Made by a program: the position numbers and the translations under genes
Assembly (NCBI RefSeq): GCF_000636015.1
Contig: NZ_JFZJ01000023.1
Span: 1-34,469, forward strand
DNA length: 34,469 bases
Source of the DNA: Rhodomicrobium udaipurense JA643
GTDB lineage: Bacteria > Pseudomonadota > Alphaproteobacteria > Rhizobiales > Rhodomicrobiaceae
Direction: 5' to 3'
Shown here: one piece after another, positions 7,274-16,144 of the stretch
Layout: each line of letters begins with the position of its first letter
How positions within the stretch are numbered: the first letter of the stretch is position 1
The notes under the pieces: generated by a model
Database searches by the model: none
What the model saw: only the letters and a program-made list of their open reading frames with translations
Told to the model about the DNA's origin: nothing

Positions 7274-7318
7274 TTGACGTAATGTCAGATTAATTTCTGT
7301 ACACGTCAAGCGGTACAC
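7274..7318. promoter_or_regulatory. Inverted and direct repeats upstream of the 121-aa gene (operator candidate)
   Basis: TTGACGT (7274-7280) and ACGTCAA (7303-7309) form an inverted repeat. GTACAC occurs twice as a direct repeat at 7299-7304 and 7313-7318. On the minus strand a TTGACG box with 17-bp spacing to GACATT could act as a promoter for the 121-aa gene, about 100 bp away. Repeats overlapping a promoter are what an XRE repressor would bind, but this is inference. Confidence 0.35.
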
Positions 7319-7398
7319 GGAGCAATTGCGCACACCGCAGCTGGCGGCGGGCCGCTGCGCCGAAGCAAAGCCTGTCGTAAGCTTATGAATCGGTTTAG

Positions 7399-8118
7399 CT
7401 AATGGCCGCCGAGGTACGCCGAGCGCACAGCCGGATCGTTCCTGAGGCTTTTCGCCGCGCCCTGGAAACGGATACGCCCGTTTTCCAGCACATAGGCGTG
7501 GTCAGCCACATCGAGCGCCATGGCGGCGAACTGCTCGACGAGGAGCATCGTCACGTGTTCTTCCTTCAGGCGGCGGATGGTGTCGAACACCCCCTCCACG
7601 AGACGCGGCGCAAGACCCATCGACGGCTCATCGAGCAAGAGGATCTCCGGGCGGGACATCAGCGCGCGGCCCATGGCCAGCATCTGCTGCTCACCACCCG
7701 ATAACGTGCCAGCCTGCTGCGCGCGGCGCTCCTTGAGGCGCGGGAAGAGATCGTACATGCGGTCGAAGTCGGCTTCCACGTCGCCCTTTTCGCGCACGCC
7801 CGTGAGCCGAACGAACGCGCCGAGACGGAGATTGTCCTCCACCGACAGCGACGGAAATATGCGGCGTCCCTCCGGCGAATGCGCGAGGCCACGGCGCGCG
7901 ACCTGATGACTTGGCAGTCCGGCGATGTCCGCGTCACCGAGCAGGATCGCGCCGGATTGCGGGCGAAGCATGCCGGAAATCGCGCGCAGCGTCGTCGTCT
8001 TGCCCGCGCCGTTCGAGCCGATCAGCGTGACGAGTTCGCCCTTCGGCACGTGAAAGCTGAGGCCGTGCAGCACCTCGACGCGTCCATATCCGGCCTTCAG
8101 ATCCTGAACCTTGAGCAT
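7399..8118 (-). CDS. livF: Branched-chain amino acid ABC transporter, ATP-binding protein LivF
   Basis: This 239-aa cytoplasmic ATPase is one of the two nucleotide-binding subunits of a HAAT-family importer. Walker A is GSNGAGKT at residues 34-41, the signature LSGGE at 138-142 and Walker B ILLLDEP at about 158-164; a SPEGRRIFPSLSVEDNL segment is typical of LivF. The length equals that of the family. It is the last gene of the operon, 3 bp after the livM-livG fusion gene. The true substrate is not certain: such systems also carry amides, urea or aromatic acids. Confidence 0.93.
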   Translation of the reverse strand: MLKVQDLKAGYGRVEVLHGLSFHVPKGELVTLIGSNGAGKTTTLRAISGMLRPQSGAILLGDADIAGLPSHQVARRGLAHSPEGRRIFPSLSVEDNLRLGAFVRLTGVREKGDVEADFDRMYDLFPRLKERRAQQAGTLSGGEQQMLAMGRALMSRPEILLLDEPSMGLAPRLVEGVFDTIRRLKEEHVTMLLVEQFAAMALDVADHAYVLENGRIRFQGAAKSLRNDPAVRSAYLGGH

Positions 8119-8121
8119 CGC

Positions 8122-10107
8122 CTACTCCGCAGCTTCGGCGACCGTGCCGCCAAGATATGCCTCGATCACGCGCGGGTCGTTTTGAACCTTCGCGGGCGGC
8201 CCTTCGGCGATCTTCTGCCCGAAATCGAGCACCGAAACCGTGTCGCAAAGGCCCATGACCACGTCCATGTGATGCTCGATCAGGATCAGCGTGATGCCAT
8301 GCCCCCGGATCTTGCGGATGATCTCCACAAGTTCGGCGATGTCGGGCGCGGAAAGGCCCGCCGCCGGTTCGTCGAGCAGCAGAAGCGACGGATCGAGCGC
8401 CAGTGCGCGGGCGATCTCCAGCATGCGCTGCTTGCCGTAAGGGAGGTTGCGCGCCTCGGTGCCCGCGAACTGGCCGAGGCCCATGAAATCGAGGATCGCC
8501 ATGGCGCGGGCGCGCGCTTCGGCCTCCTCCCGGGCGCGGCGCGGCGTGCGCAACACCGCATCCATCAGCGTGCTTCGGAAGGTGTGATGCAGCCCGACGA
8601 GCACGTTCTCGATTGCGGTCATCTCACCGAAAAGCTGCACGTTCTGGAAGGTGCGCGCGATGCCCTTGCCCGCGATCTCGCTCGGCGTCAGCCCGTCGAT
8701 CCGGTGCTGCGAGAGGTAAACGGCGCCGGCGGTTGGCCGGTAGATGCCCGTCAGCACGTTCATCATCGTGCTCTTGCCGGAGCCGTTCGGGCCGATGAGA
8801 CCGTGGATCGTTCCCGGCGCGATGGCGAGTTTCACCGAATCCAGCGCCTTCAGGCCGCCGAACTGCATCACCACGCTTTCCACACGAAGCAGCGTCTTCG
8901 CGTCGGCTAGCCCCCTGTCCGCGAAGATCGCACTCGCGACGGCGGGCTGCGCGGCGGTGACGTGGCGCGGCTTCAGCACGGGGAAGACCTCGCGCAGGAA
9001 GCCCATCACACCGTCAGGGAGATAGAAGACCACGAAGAGGATCATCAGGCCGAAGATCGTGAGGCGATAGTCGGTGACGTTGTTGACGTTCAGCGTCAGC
9101 GGCAGGAACGCCAGGCACAGGATAACCGGCGGCAGCGCGCGAACGAGCTTTTCGCGACTGCGAAGCGCGATGATGCCGAGCGCCACCAGCGCGGCGGCGG
9201 CGATCATCCCCGCCATGATGCGCACGAGTTCGATGTCGGACAGCACGTTCGGCAGATACACGATGATGAAAGCGCCGATGAGCGGCCCCGCGCGCGACTT
9301 TCTCCCGCCGAGGATCACCGCCAGCAGAAACAGGATCGACAGCTCGAAATTGTAGGTGTTCGGCGAGACATAGCGCTCCGACCAGGAGAACAGCGCGCCC
9401 GCGAGCCCCGCCAGCGCCGCCGACACCACGAACGCGTAGACCTTGTAGCGGTAGACACTGACGCCCATGCAGTCGCAGGCGATGGGGCTGTCGCGCAGCG
9501 CTTCGAAGGCGCGGCCATATTGCGAGCGCACAACGCGGTTCACCACGAGGATCGCCACGAGCATCAGCAGCACGCAGAGATAATAGAATTCGAGGCGCTG
9601 GAATTCCGCCGCCTTGAGGCCGAGCGTGCTCTGCCAGAATGAGCGCCAGTCCGCGAAGTCCACCACGCGCGGCGGCGGTAGTGTCACGCCGAGCGGGCCA
9701 TTCGTGAGGCCCGTCCATTCGTTGATGACGATCTGGATGATGGTGCCGAAAGCGAGCGTCACCATGGCGAGGTACGGGCCTATCACGCGGAGCGCGGGCA
9801 CAGCGAGCACCGCGCCGAAGATGCCCGTCACGATGACGCCGACGAGAAGCCCCGGCCACACTCCCATCCCGAAATGGTGGAAGATCACCGCCGCGCCATA
9901 GGCCCCGATGCCGAACAGTCCGGCATGGCCGAGGCTTACCTGCCCCGTGTAGCCCACCACGATATCGAGCCCGAGGATCAGGATAGCGTAGATCGCCATC
10001 ATCTGAACGAGGTGGATGTAATAAGAATTTTGCCCGGCGAGGAAGGGGAAGGCGAACAGCCCGATGGCCAGAAGTCCCGCACCGATGAAGGGAAGAGCGC
10101 GCGCCAT
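8122..10107 (-). CDS. Branched-chain amino acid ABC transporter, LivM permease-LivG ATPase fusion
   Basis: This 661-aa protein joins two importer subunits. Residues 1 to about 385 are a LivM-type inner-membrane permease with many hydrophobic helices and the family motifs LGLDIVVGYTGQVSLGHAGLFG and VILGGRKSRAGPLIGAF. Residues from about 410 onward are a LivG-type ATPase: Walker A GPNGSGKST at 439-447, Q-loop ARTFQNVQLF, signature LPYGKQR (family usually YGQQR) and Walker B LLLLDEPAAGL. Separate livM and livG genes are absent. The permease part is longer than usual near the junction, with two extra hydrophobic segments. It is the third gene of livK-livH-livMG-livF, with 3-bp gaps on both sides. 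Confidence 0.92.
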   Translation of the reverse strand: MARALPFIGAGLLAIGLFAFPFLAGQNSYYIHLVQMMAIYAILILGLDIVVGYTGQVSLGHAGLFGIGAYGAAVIFHHFGMGVWPGLLVGVIVTGIFGAVLAVPALRVIGPYLAMVTLAFGTIIQIVINEWTGLTNGPLGVTLPPPRVVDFADWRSFWQSTLGLKAAEFQRLEFYYLCVLLMLVAILVVNRVVRSQYGRAFEALRDSPIACDCMGVSVYRYKVYAFVVSAALAGLAGALFSWSERYVSPNTYNFELSILFLLAVILGGRKSRAGPLIGAFIIVYLPNVLSDIELVRIMAGMIAAAALVALGIIALRSREKLVRALPPVILCLAFLPLTLNVNNVTDYRLTIFGLMILFVVFYLPDGVMGFLREVFPVLKPRHVTAAQPAVASAIFADRGLADAKTLLRVESVVMQFGGLKALDSVKLAIAPGTIHGLIGPNGSGKSTMMNVLTGIYRPTAGAVYLSQHRIDGLTPSEIAGKGIARTFQNVQLFGEMTAIENVLVGLHHTFRSTLMDAVLRTPRRAREEAEARARAMAILDFMGLGQFAGTEARNLPYGKQRMLEIARALALDPSLLLLDEPAAGLSAPDIAELVEIIRKIRGHGITLILIEHHMDVVMGLCDTVSVLDFGQKIAEGPPAKVQNDPRVIEAYLGGTVAEAAE

Positions 10108-10110
10108 CGA

Positions 10111-11022
10111 TCAGACCTTCTTGATGGTGCGGCGGCCGAACAGCCCTGCCGGGCGGATCGCGAGCACGATGAGAACGAGGATCAGGCCCGGCACGTCCTT
10201 GTAGCCGGTCGAGACGTAATAGCCCGTCAGCGTTTCGATCACGCCGAGGAGGATGCCGCCGACGATCGCGCCGAGCGCCGAGTCGAGCCCGCCGATGATC
10301 GCCACCGCGAACGCCTTCAGCGCCAGCACCGCGCCCATTGTTGCGCCCGTCAGCGTCACCGGCGCGACGAGGACGCCCGCGAAAGCCGCCGTCATCGAAC
10401 TCATGGCGTAGCTCATGGTGATGACGCGCCGCGTGTCGATGCCCATGAGGCCCGCCGCGTCGATGTCGTTCGAAGTTGCGACAAACGCCTTGCCGTAGAT
10501 CGAGCGGCGATTGAACGTCTCCACCGCAGCCATCATCAGGAGCGCGCCGACGACCACCATGATTTCTGCGGGCAGGATACGGACCGTGCCAAGTTCGATG
10601 GCGGTTTCAGGCAGCGGCGACGGGAATTTCAGATCGTCGCGACCCCAGATGTTTTCCGCCATGTTGCGGAAGATGATGCCGAGCGCGATGGTGGCCATGA
10701 TCCAGCCGAACTCGGACTTCGTCTCGATGGCGGGCCGCACGCCGAGGCGCTCCACCACCGCGCCTTGGGCCATGCCGAAGATGAGGATCACCGGCAGCAT
10801 CAGCCAGTAGCCGAGATACGGCAACAGCGTCAGCCCGAGCATCGCGCCGAGCATGAGCGCCTCGCCTTGCCCGAAGTTCAGCGTTTTCGATGTCGCGAAG
10901 GTCAGCTGATAGCCGAAAGCGATGGTCGCGTAGATCATGCCTACGGCGACGCCGCTCGCCACGAGTTGCCAGAAGATAGAGGTCGTCGGCGCTTGGAGAA
11001 GTGTCGAAATCCAGTCCATCAT
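10111..11022 (-). CDS. livH: Branched-chain amino acid ABC transporter permease LivH
   Basis: This 303-aa inner-membrane permease pairs with LivM to form the translocation channel. It is almost entirely hydrophobic helices, with the LivH-type opening ASGVAVGMIYATIAFGYQL, the NFGQGEALMLGAMLG segment and the AIIGGLDSALGAIVGGILLG motif before the last helices. Length fits the family. It follows livK after 84 bp that contain a hairpin. Two adjacent ATGs are available at the start; the first is used here. Confidence 0.93.
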   Translation of the reverse strand: MMDWISTLLQAPTTSIFWQLVASGVAVGMIYATIAFGYQLTFATSKTLNFGQGEALMLGAMLGLTLLPYLGYWLMLPVILIFGMAQGAVVERLGVRPAIETKSEFGWIMATIALGIIFRNMAENIWGRDDLKFPSPLPETAIELGTVRILPAEIMVVVGALLMMAAVETFNRRSIYGKAFVATSNDIDAAGLMGIDTRRVITMSYAMSSMTAAFAGVLVAPVTLTGATMGAVLALKAFAVAIIGGLDSALGAIVGGILLGVIETLTGYYVSTGYKDVPGLILVLIVLAIRPAGLFGRRTIKKV

Positions 11023-11075
11023 GTCGCCTTGCGGGATTGGCGGTGCGGGGCTTCATTCGAAGGCGCGAAACAGAA

Positions 11076-11097
11076 GAGGGCGGGAAGACCCGCCCTC
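11076..11097 (-). terminator. Stem-loop after livK (partial terminator or processing site)
   Basis: A perfect 9-bp stem, GAGGGCGGG (11076-11084) with CCCGCCCTC (11089-11097) and a 4-nt loop, lies 10 bp after the livK stop. On the minus strand a weak pyrimidine run follows. Such hairpins after binding-protein genes commonly reduce downstream expression or protect the upstream mRNA, giving more LivK than membrane subunits; that role is inferred. Confidence 0.65.
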
Positions 11098-11106
11098 GCG
11101 CCATGA

Positions 11107-12321
11107 CTAATTCGTCGCCTTTTCCTTCTTCCGCACGACGCCTGAATTCTTTGCGTCTTCCCCGCGCGCATAGACGATCTTGCCGTCCTTCACCATGCCG
11201 AACACCGGAATGTTTGCGGAGATCGCGTTGTGATCCGTCTCGCTGAACGGCTTTTCGTACGTCGTGACGACGCCTTCCACCTTCTCCTTCAGGTCTTCGA
11301 GGGCAGCGCGGATCGCCGGGCCGTCCGTGGAACCGGCCTGTTTGATCGCAGCAGCCAGAAGCAGCACGGAGTCATAACCTTGCGCACCCGCGACAGGCGT
11401 CGGGATCTTCGTCACACCAAAGGTCTTGTAATAAGCTTCGAGGAAAGCGGCGCGCTTCGGCAGCGTCTTGTCCTCGATGAAGGTCTGCGGCATCATTACG
11501 CCGTTGCCATTCGCGCCCGCGATGTCGATGAAGCTCTGCATGGAAGACGGCCACGATGTAATCATCGGCACGTTCCAGCCGAGCTTGGCGCGGCCGTTCG
11601 CGATCTGCGCAAGTTCCGGGCCGATGCCGTAACACAGCAGCGCTTCAGCGCCCGCTTCCTTCGCGCGAAGGAGTTGCGCCGTCATGTCCACATCCTTGAT
11701 GTTGAACTTTTCGACCGCGACTGGCTTCACGCCGAGCTTTTCGAGCGCCTTCTCAAGGTCTTCGCGACCGAGCTGGCCATAATTCGTGGAGTCCGCGAGG
11801 ATTGCGATTTTCTTGTAGCCGCGGCCCTTGACCGCCTCTTCCGCCATCATGCCCGCCTGAATGGAATCGTAGGCGGAGGTGCGGAACACGTAGTTGGTGT
11901 CGTAATCGGGCTTCTTGAACTGGTTCGTGATGACCGTGCCAGTCGCCACGTTGTTGATGACCGGAATTTCGGCTTCCTGATAAAAGCGCTGAGCGGCGAG
12001 CGCCACGCCGGTATTGATGAAGCCGAGCGTCGCGACGACCTTCTCCTTGTTGATGAGTTCTTGGGCGATCTGCGCGCCAAGCTCGTTCTTGGCTTCGTCG
12101 TCGCGCTCGATAAGCTGAAGCGGCCGACCCAGCACGCCACCCGCCTTGTTCACTTCCTCGACCGCGAGCTTGACGCCGTCTCGCATCGAAACGCCCATCG
12201 ACGACGAACCGCCTGTAAACGGCCCTGAAAGCCCGATCTTGATCGGTTCGGCGGCGAAGGCCCCCGTCGTCAGGGCAAGCGCTAGCGCGGCGACAGCGCC
12301 GAAAGTCCTGATTTTCATCAT
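11107..12321 (-). CDS. livK: Branched-chain amino acid ABC transporter, periplasmic binding protein LivK
   Basis: This is a periplasmic type-1 solute-binding protein of about 404 aa. The signal peptide is MMKIRTFGAVAALALALTTG with probable cleavage after AFA, before AEPIKIGLSGPFTGG. The mature part has the Leu/Ile/Val-binding protein pattern: GPFTGGSSSMG, DEAKNELGAQIAQELI, GFINTGVALAA, INNVATGT and PTPVAGAQGYDSVLLL. GGAGG lies 4 bases before the ATG at 12319-12321 and 7 before the next ATG at 12316-12318, so either may be used. A further in-frame ATG at 12342 lacks a good ribosome site. It is the first gene of the liv operon. Confidence 0.92.
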   Translation of the reverse strand: MMKIRTFGAVAALALALTTGAFAAEPIKIGLSGPFTGGSSSMGVSMRDGVKLAVEEVNKAGGVLGRPLQLIERDDEAKNELGAQIAQELINKEKVVATLGFINTGVALAAQRFYQEAEIPVINNVATGTVITNQFKKPDYDTNYVFRTSAYDSIQAGMMAEEAVKGRGYKKIAILADSTNYGQLGREDLEKALEKLGVKPVAVEKFNIKDVDMTAQLLRAKEAGAEALLCYGIGPELAQIANGRAKLGWNVPMITSWPSSMQSFIDIAGANGNGVMMPQTFIEDKTLPKRAAFLEAYYKTFGVTKIPTPVAGAQGYDSVLLLAAAIKQAGSTDGPAIRAALEDLKEKVEGVVTTYEKPFSETDHNAISANIPVFGMVKDGKIVYARGEDAKNSGVVRKKEKATN

Positions 12322-12369
12322 GTTTCCTCCATCGCCTGCCATCTTTTGCTCGTGGCGGCGTTACCTGCT

Positions 12370-12397
12370 TTTGTATCGCGGATGGGCCATTTGTCAC
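12370..12397 (-). promoter_or_regulatory. Candidate sigma70-type promoter of the liv operon
   Basis: On the minus strand GTGACA (12392-12397) is separated by 16 bp from TACAAA (12370-12375). This gives 5/6 and 4/6 matches to consensus, about 50 bp upstream of the livK start. Confidence 0.4.
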
Positions 12398-12470
12398 AGT
12401 GGGGCTTTGGTCTAATCGCCGGGGCCGGGCGCCGAAAATCCGCGATTCTGATGCGAGCTGTCGCGAACAC

Positions 12471-12508
12471 AAAAAAGCTCCCGCGAACTGCGTTCGCGGG
12501 AGCTTTTT
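12471..12508 (-). terminator. Strong bidirectional-type terminator downstream of serA
   Basis: A 12-bp perfect stem (AGCTCCCGCGAA at 12476-12487 with TTCGCGGGAGCT at 12493-12504) is flanked by six A on the left and five T on the right. It therefore has a U tract in either direction. It ends the leftward serC-serA transcript 40 bp past serA and insulates the liv operon. Confidence 0.93.
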
Positions 12509-12547
12509 CGAAGAAAGCTTGAGCGGGCTGGCCCGGAGGCGCGGGCG

Positions 12548-14128
12548 TCAGAAGCTGAGACGTGCGGCGCGCACCACGTGCGGCAGCGCCAACGCCTTCT
12601 GGATGGTCGCATCGCTCACCGGCTCATCGACGGTGACGAGAGCCATCGCCTTGCCGCCCTGCGCTTCGCGGCCGAGGTTGAACGTCGCGATGTTCACGCC
12701 CTCGTCACCGAGCAACGTGCCGAGCGCGCCGATGTGGCCCGGCTTGTCGGCGTTGACCGTGAACAGCATGTTCGGCGCGAACTCGGCGTCCATGGGGACG
12801 TGGTTGATCTGGATGACGCGCGGCTTGCCATCCGAGAACACCGTGCCACCGATGGAGATTTCCTGCTTTTCGGTCTTCAGCGTCACGCGAATATAGGTTT
12901 CGTAGGCGCCTTCCTGACCGCGCTTCGTCTCCTCCACCTGAATGCCGCGTTCCTTCGCGACCGCCGGACCGGAAACCATGTTGACGTGCAGGAAGTGACG
13001 CAGAACGCCCGAGATCGCCGCCGAGGTCAGCGCGCGCGTGTTCATATCGGCCACGTCGCCCGCATATTCGAGGCGGATGAAGTTCGGCGCGGCCTCGGTG
13101 AGCTGGCCGGCGAAGGAACCGAGAAGTTCGGCGAGCTTCACGAACGGCTTCAGCTTCGGCGCTTCTTCCGCCGTGATCGACGGGAAGTTCACGGCGTTCG
13201 AGATCGCGCCCGTGAGGAGGTAGTCCGCCATCTGCTCGGCCACCTGAAGCGCGACATTCTCCTGCGCTTCCGACGTGCTCGCGCCGAGATGCGGCGTGGA
13301 GATCACATTCGGCAGCCCGAACAGCACGTTCTCTTTCACGGGCTCCACCTCGAACACGTCGAGCGCCGCGCCCGCTACATGGCCCGCCTTGATGGCATCG
13401 GCCAGCGCCTGTTCGACGATGAGGCCGCCGCGCGCGCAATTGATGATGCGCACGCCCTTCTTCATGGTCGCGATGGATTGGGCGTTGATGATGTTCTTCG
13501 TCTTCTCCGTCAGCGGCGTGTGCAGCGTGATGAAGTCGGCGCGGCGGAACAGCTCTTCGAGGCTGACGCGCTCGACGCCGAGGTCAAGAGCGCGCTCTTC
13601 GGTGAGGAACGGATCGAACGCGATGACCTTCATGCGGAGGCCCTGCGCACGGTCCGCGACGATGGAGCCGATGTTGCCGCAGCCGATGATGCCGAGCGTC
13701 TTGGACGTGACTTCGACGCCCATGAACTTCGACTTTTCCCACTTGCCGGCCTGCGTGGAGCGGTCGGCTTCCGGGATCTGGCGGGCGAGCGCCATCAAGA
13801 GCGAAATCGCGTGCTCGGCGGTGGTGATGGAATTGCCGAAGGGCGTGTTCATGACGATGACGCCGCGCGCGGTGGCGGCGGGCACGTCGACATTGTCTAC
13901 GCCGATGCCGGCGCGACCGACCACTTTCAGGCGCTCGGCGGCGGCGAGGACCTTCTCCGTGACTTTCGTGGCGGAGCGGATGGCGAGGCCGTCGTAATTG
14001 CCGATGATTTCGGCGAGTTGATCCTTGTCGAGGCCGATCTTGGTGTCGACTTCGATGCCGCGATTTTTGAAGATTTCGGCGGCGGCGGGGGAAAGCTTGT
14101 CAGCGACGAGAACGCGAGGCGCAGTCAT
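12548..14128 (-). CDS. serA: D-3-phosphoglycerate dehydrogenase
   Basis: This 526-aa enzyme oxidises 3-phosphoglycerate to 3-phosphohydroxypyruvate with NAD, the first step of serine biosynthesis. The NAD motif GIIGCGNIG is at residues 146-154. The catalytic trio of the family can be placed at R233 (CARGGLI), E262 (FEVEP) and H280 (STPHLGAS). The length and the C-terminal part, an intervening domain followed by an ACT domain (FTVNADKPGHIGALGTLLG), mark the long type-1 form with potential serine feedback. AGGAG lies upstream of the ATG. It follows serC in a two-gene operon. Confidence 0.96.
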   Translation of the reverse strand: MTAPRVLVADKLSPAAAEIFKNRGIEVDTKIGLDKDQLAEIIGNYDGLAIRSATKVTEKVLAAAERLKVVGRAGIGVDNVDVPAATARGVIVMNTPFGNSITTAEHAISLLMALARQIPEADRSTQAGKWEKSKFMGVEVTSKTLGIIGCGNIGSIVADRAQGLRMKVIAFDPFLTEERALDLGVERVSLEELFRRADFITLHTPLTEKTKNIINAQSIATMKKGVRIINCARGGLIVEQALADAIKAGHVAGAALDVFEVEPVKENVLFGLPNVISTPHLGASTSEAQENVALQVAEQMADYLLTGAISNAVNFPSITAEEAPKLKPFVKLAELLGSFAGQLTEAAPNFIRLEYAGDVADMNTRALTSAAISGVLRHFLHVNMVSGPAVAKERGIQVEETKRGQEGAYETYIRVTLKTEKQEISIGGTVFSDGKPRVIQINHVPMDAEFAPNMLFTVNADKPGHIGALGTLLGDEGVNIATFNLGREAQGGKAMALVTVDEPVSDATIQKALALPHVVRAARLSF

Positions 14129-14228
14129 GGGTGTGTCTCCTGAAAACGTCCAGAGACAAAAGCAAGGTTGTCATCGCGGGTTTGCCCCGTCAATCCAGGT
14201 CGCGGGCTCTGGAGGTTCCGCCGCTGGA

Positions 14229-14249
14229 TGGCCGGGTCGAGCCCGGCCA
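14229..14249. repeat. REP-like palindrome between serC and serA
   Basis: TGGCCGGG (14229-14236) pairs perfectly with CCCGGCCA (14242-14249) around a 5-nt loop. The sequence GGCCGGGTCGAGCCCGGCCATGAC resembles the short extragenic palindromes scattered through many Hyphomicrobiales genomes. I saw no second copy in this window. It lies in the 137-bp gap inside the serC-serA operon. Confidence 0.55.
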
Positions 14250-14265
14250 TGACAGAGGTTGAACC

Positions 14266-15426
14266 TTAAGCGGCGACCTTGGCCTTCGCGTTGGCGAAAG
14301 CCCAGTCGAGCCACGGGACGAGCGCTTCGAGGTCGGACGCCTCGATGGTCGCGCCGGCCCAGATGCGAAGCCCGGCGGGCGCATCGCGATAGGCGCCGAT
14401 GTCCAGCGCAACGCCTTCCTTTTCAAGCGTGGAGGCGATGTCCTTGGCGACAGCGGCTTGAGCCTCGGGCGTCGCGATCTCGGGATCGACGATCTTGAGG
14501 CACACGCTTGTGTTGGAGCGCGTCGATGGCTCGCTGGCGAGGAAATCCACCCACGGCGTCTTCTCGACCCAATCGGCGAGAACCTTGAAGTTCGCGTTCG
14601 AGCGCGCCTGAAGCGCCGGGAGCCCGCCGAGACCTTCCGCCCAGTTCAGCGCATCGAGATAGTCTTCGACGCAGAGCATGGAGGGCGTGTTGATCGTCGA
14701 GCCGTCGAAGATCTCGCGGTTGAGCTTGCCGCCCTTCGTCATGCGGAAGAGCTTCGGCATCGGCCACGCGGGCGTGTAGCTTTCGAGGCGTTCGACAGCG
14801 CGCGGCGACAGAATGAGAATGCCGTGCTGCGCTTCGCCGCCGAGAACCTTCTGCCAGGAGAAGGTGACGACATCGAGCTTCGCCCAGTCGAGTTCCTGCG
14901 CGAAAGCCGCCGAAGTGGCGTCGCAGAACGTCAGGCCCTCGCGATTGTCGGGGATGAAGTCACCGCTCGGAACGCGGACGCCGGAGGTGGTGCCGTTCCA
15001 GGTGAAGACGACGTCATTGCGGAAGTCGGCCTGACCGAGGTCGGGCAGCTCGCCGTAGGGCGCGTCGAACACGCGCACGTCCTTCAGCTTGAGCTGCTTC
15101 GTGATGTCCGTGACCCAGTCCTTGCCGAAGCTTTCCCAGGCGAACACGTCGATACCGCGCGCGCCGAGAGCGGACCACATGGCCATTTCGAACGCGCCCG
15201 TATCCGAGGCGGCGACGATGCCGATGAGGTAATCCTGCGGCACACCGAGGATCGCGCGCGTCTTGTCGATCGCGAGCTTCAGCTTGGCCTTGCCCGGCTT
15301 GGAACGGTGCGACCGGCCCAATTCAGCGGTTTTGAGATTATCGAGGGAATAGCCGGGGCGCTTGGCGCAGGGGCCGGAGGAGAAATGCGCGACATTGGGG
15401 CGCGCGGCAGGCTTGGAGGCCGTCAT
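14266..15426 (-). CDS. serC: Phosphoserine aminotransferase
   Basis: This 386-aa PLP-dependent transaminase converts 3-phosphohydroxypyruvate to O-phosphoserine with glutamate. It has the alphaproteobacterial SerC pattern: [16 protein letters not shown] at the start, [38 protein letters not shown], and the PLP lysine in [14 protein letters not shown]. The end ([25 protein letters not shown]) is also typical. AAGGG precedes the ATG. It heads the serC-serA operon and has a structured leader. Confidence 0.96.
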   Translation of the reverse strand: MTASKPAARPNVAHFSSGPCAKRPGYSLDNLKTAELGRSHRSKPGKAKLKLAIDKTRAILGVPQDYLIGIVAASDTGAFEMAMWSALGARGIDVFAWESFGKDWVTDITKQLKLKDVRVFDAPYGELPDLGQADFRNDVVFTWNGTTSGVRVPSGDFIPDNREGLTFCDATSAAFAQELDWAKLDVVTFSWQKVLGGEAQHGILILSPRAVERLESYTPAWPMPKLFRMTKGGKLNREIFDGSTINTPSMLCVEDYLDALNWAEGLGGLPALQARSNANFKVLADWVEKTPWVDFLASEPSTRSNTSVCLKIVDPEIATPEAQAAVAKDIASTLEKEGVALDIGAYRDAPAGLRIWAGATIEASDLEALVPWLDWAFANAKAKVAA

Positions 15427-15476
15427 TGCGGTCTACCCTTTCAGATAGTTGCTTCCCGGTGGGGGGAAGTGTCCCG
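15427..15476 (-). ncRNA. Structured 5' leader of serC (serC-motif-like)
   Basis: The transcript between the predicted start (about 15476) and the serC ATG can form two small hairpins. One pairs CTTCCC with GGGAAG (15464-15469 with 15452-15457). The second pairs CTATC with GGTAG (15444-15448 with 15433-15437) and includes the ribosome site AAAGGG in its loop and stem. A conserved 'serC' RNA motif upstream of serC-serA operons in alphaproteobacteria is known from comparative work. Placement, size and the hairpin over the ribosome site fit it, but I could not run a covariance model. Confidence 0.45.
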
Positions 15477-15482
15477 CGACGA

Positions 15483-15511
15483 CGCATAAGCGGGCGTTCG
15501 TATGGTGTCAA
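15483..15511 (-). promoter_or_regulatory. Sigma70-type promoter of serC-serA
   Basis: On the minus strand a perfect TTGACA (15506-15511) is 17 bp from TATGCG (15483-15488), placing the start of transcription at about 15476. The remainder of the gap to the PepSY gene (15512-15761) shows no gene and no clear second promoter. Confidence 0.65.
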
Positions 15512-15761
15512 CAGAAATGGGTTTGCCATTATTAACTTGGACGTCAGCGTAATGTTAAAGAGCTGGCGCGACGGGAAACTTTCACAAGCTTGCGCTGTTC
15601 TCCCTCATCGCACGGCAGCGAATATAGCGTCTTGTTCTTGCGATGAAAGAATTATGCGGGAATAGCTTTCTTCGTTCCGTGTCGTTTCGACTATCTCTCG
15701 ATCGATGCCAAACTAAGCCATGCTTTATTTGGCGTCATATCCACGCCAGAGGAAAAGAACA

Positions 15762-16130
15762 ATGCGTAACCCGGTCAAAACTGCTGCCGCTGCCGTTTCA
15801 GTCGTCGCCGCAGCGGCGATGCTTGCTTCGCCCACGGCCTTCGCGAAGGACGACGACTCGCGAAGTGAAATCCACCAGGGCCTCAAGCAGGGAGACATCA
15901 AGTCTCTCTCCGATATTCTCGTCATTTCCAAAGACAGGGTGGTCGGCGAGGTGATCGAGGCCGAGATCGACCGCAAGGGAGGCAAGTGGATCTACGACCT
16001 CGAAGTGATTGATCCCCAGGGGCTCAAGTCCAAGGTGAAGGTCGACGCCAAGACGGGCGATGTGGTTGAAGGCGCGAAAAAAGCCCAGCGCGAAGAGCGT
16101 CGGGACGAACGCCGCGAAGAGCGTCGCTAA
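15762..16130 (+). CDS. Small exported PepSY-domain protein
   Basis: The product is 122 aa. It begins with a signal peptide (MRNPVKTAAAAVSVVAAAAM, cleavage likely after AFA in SPTAFAKDDD). One PepSY domain follows at about 45-105 (VISKDRVVGEVIEAEIDRKG, IYDLEVIDPQG, VKVDAKTGDVVE). The tail is extremely charged, ending in two REERR-type repeats. PepSY domains are often associated with peptidase inhibition or sensing in the periplasm; the precise role here is unknown. The ATG at 15762 has AGAGGA upstream and directly opens the signal peptide, so the longer frame from 15720 is not needed. Confidence 0.85.
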   Translation: MRNPVKTAAAAVSVVAAAAMLASPTAFAKDDDSRSEIHQGLKQGDIKSLSDILVISKDRVVGEVIEAEIDRKGGKWIYDLEVIDPQGLKSKVKVDAKTGDVVEGAKKAQREERRDERREERR

Positions 16131-16144
16131 CCGCTAATCGACGG

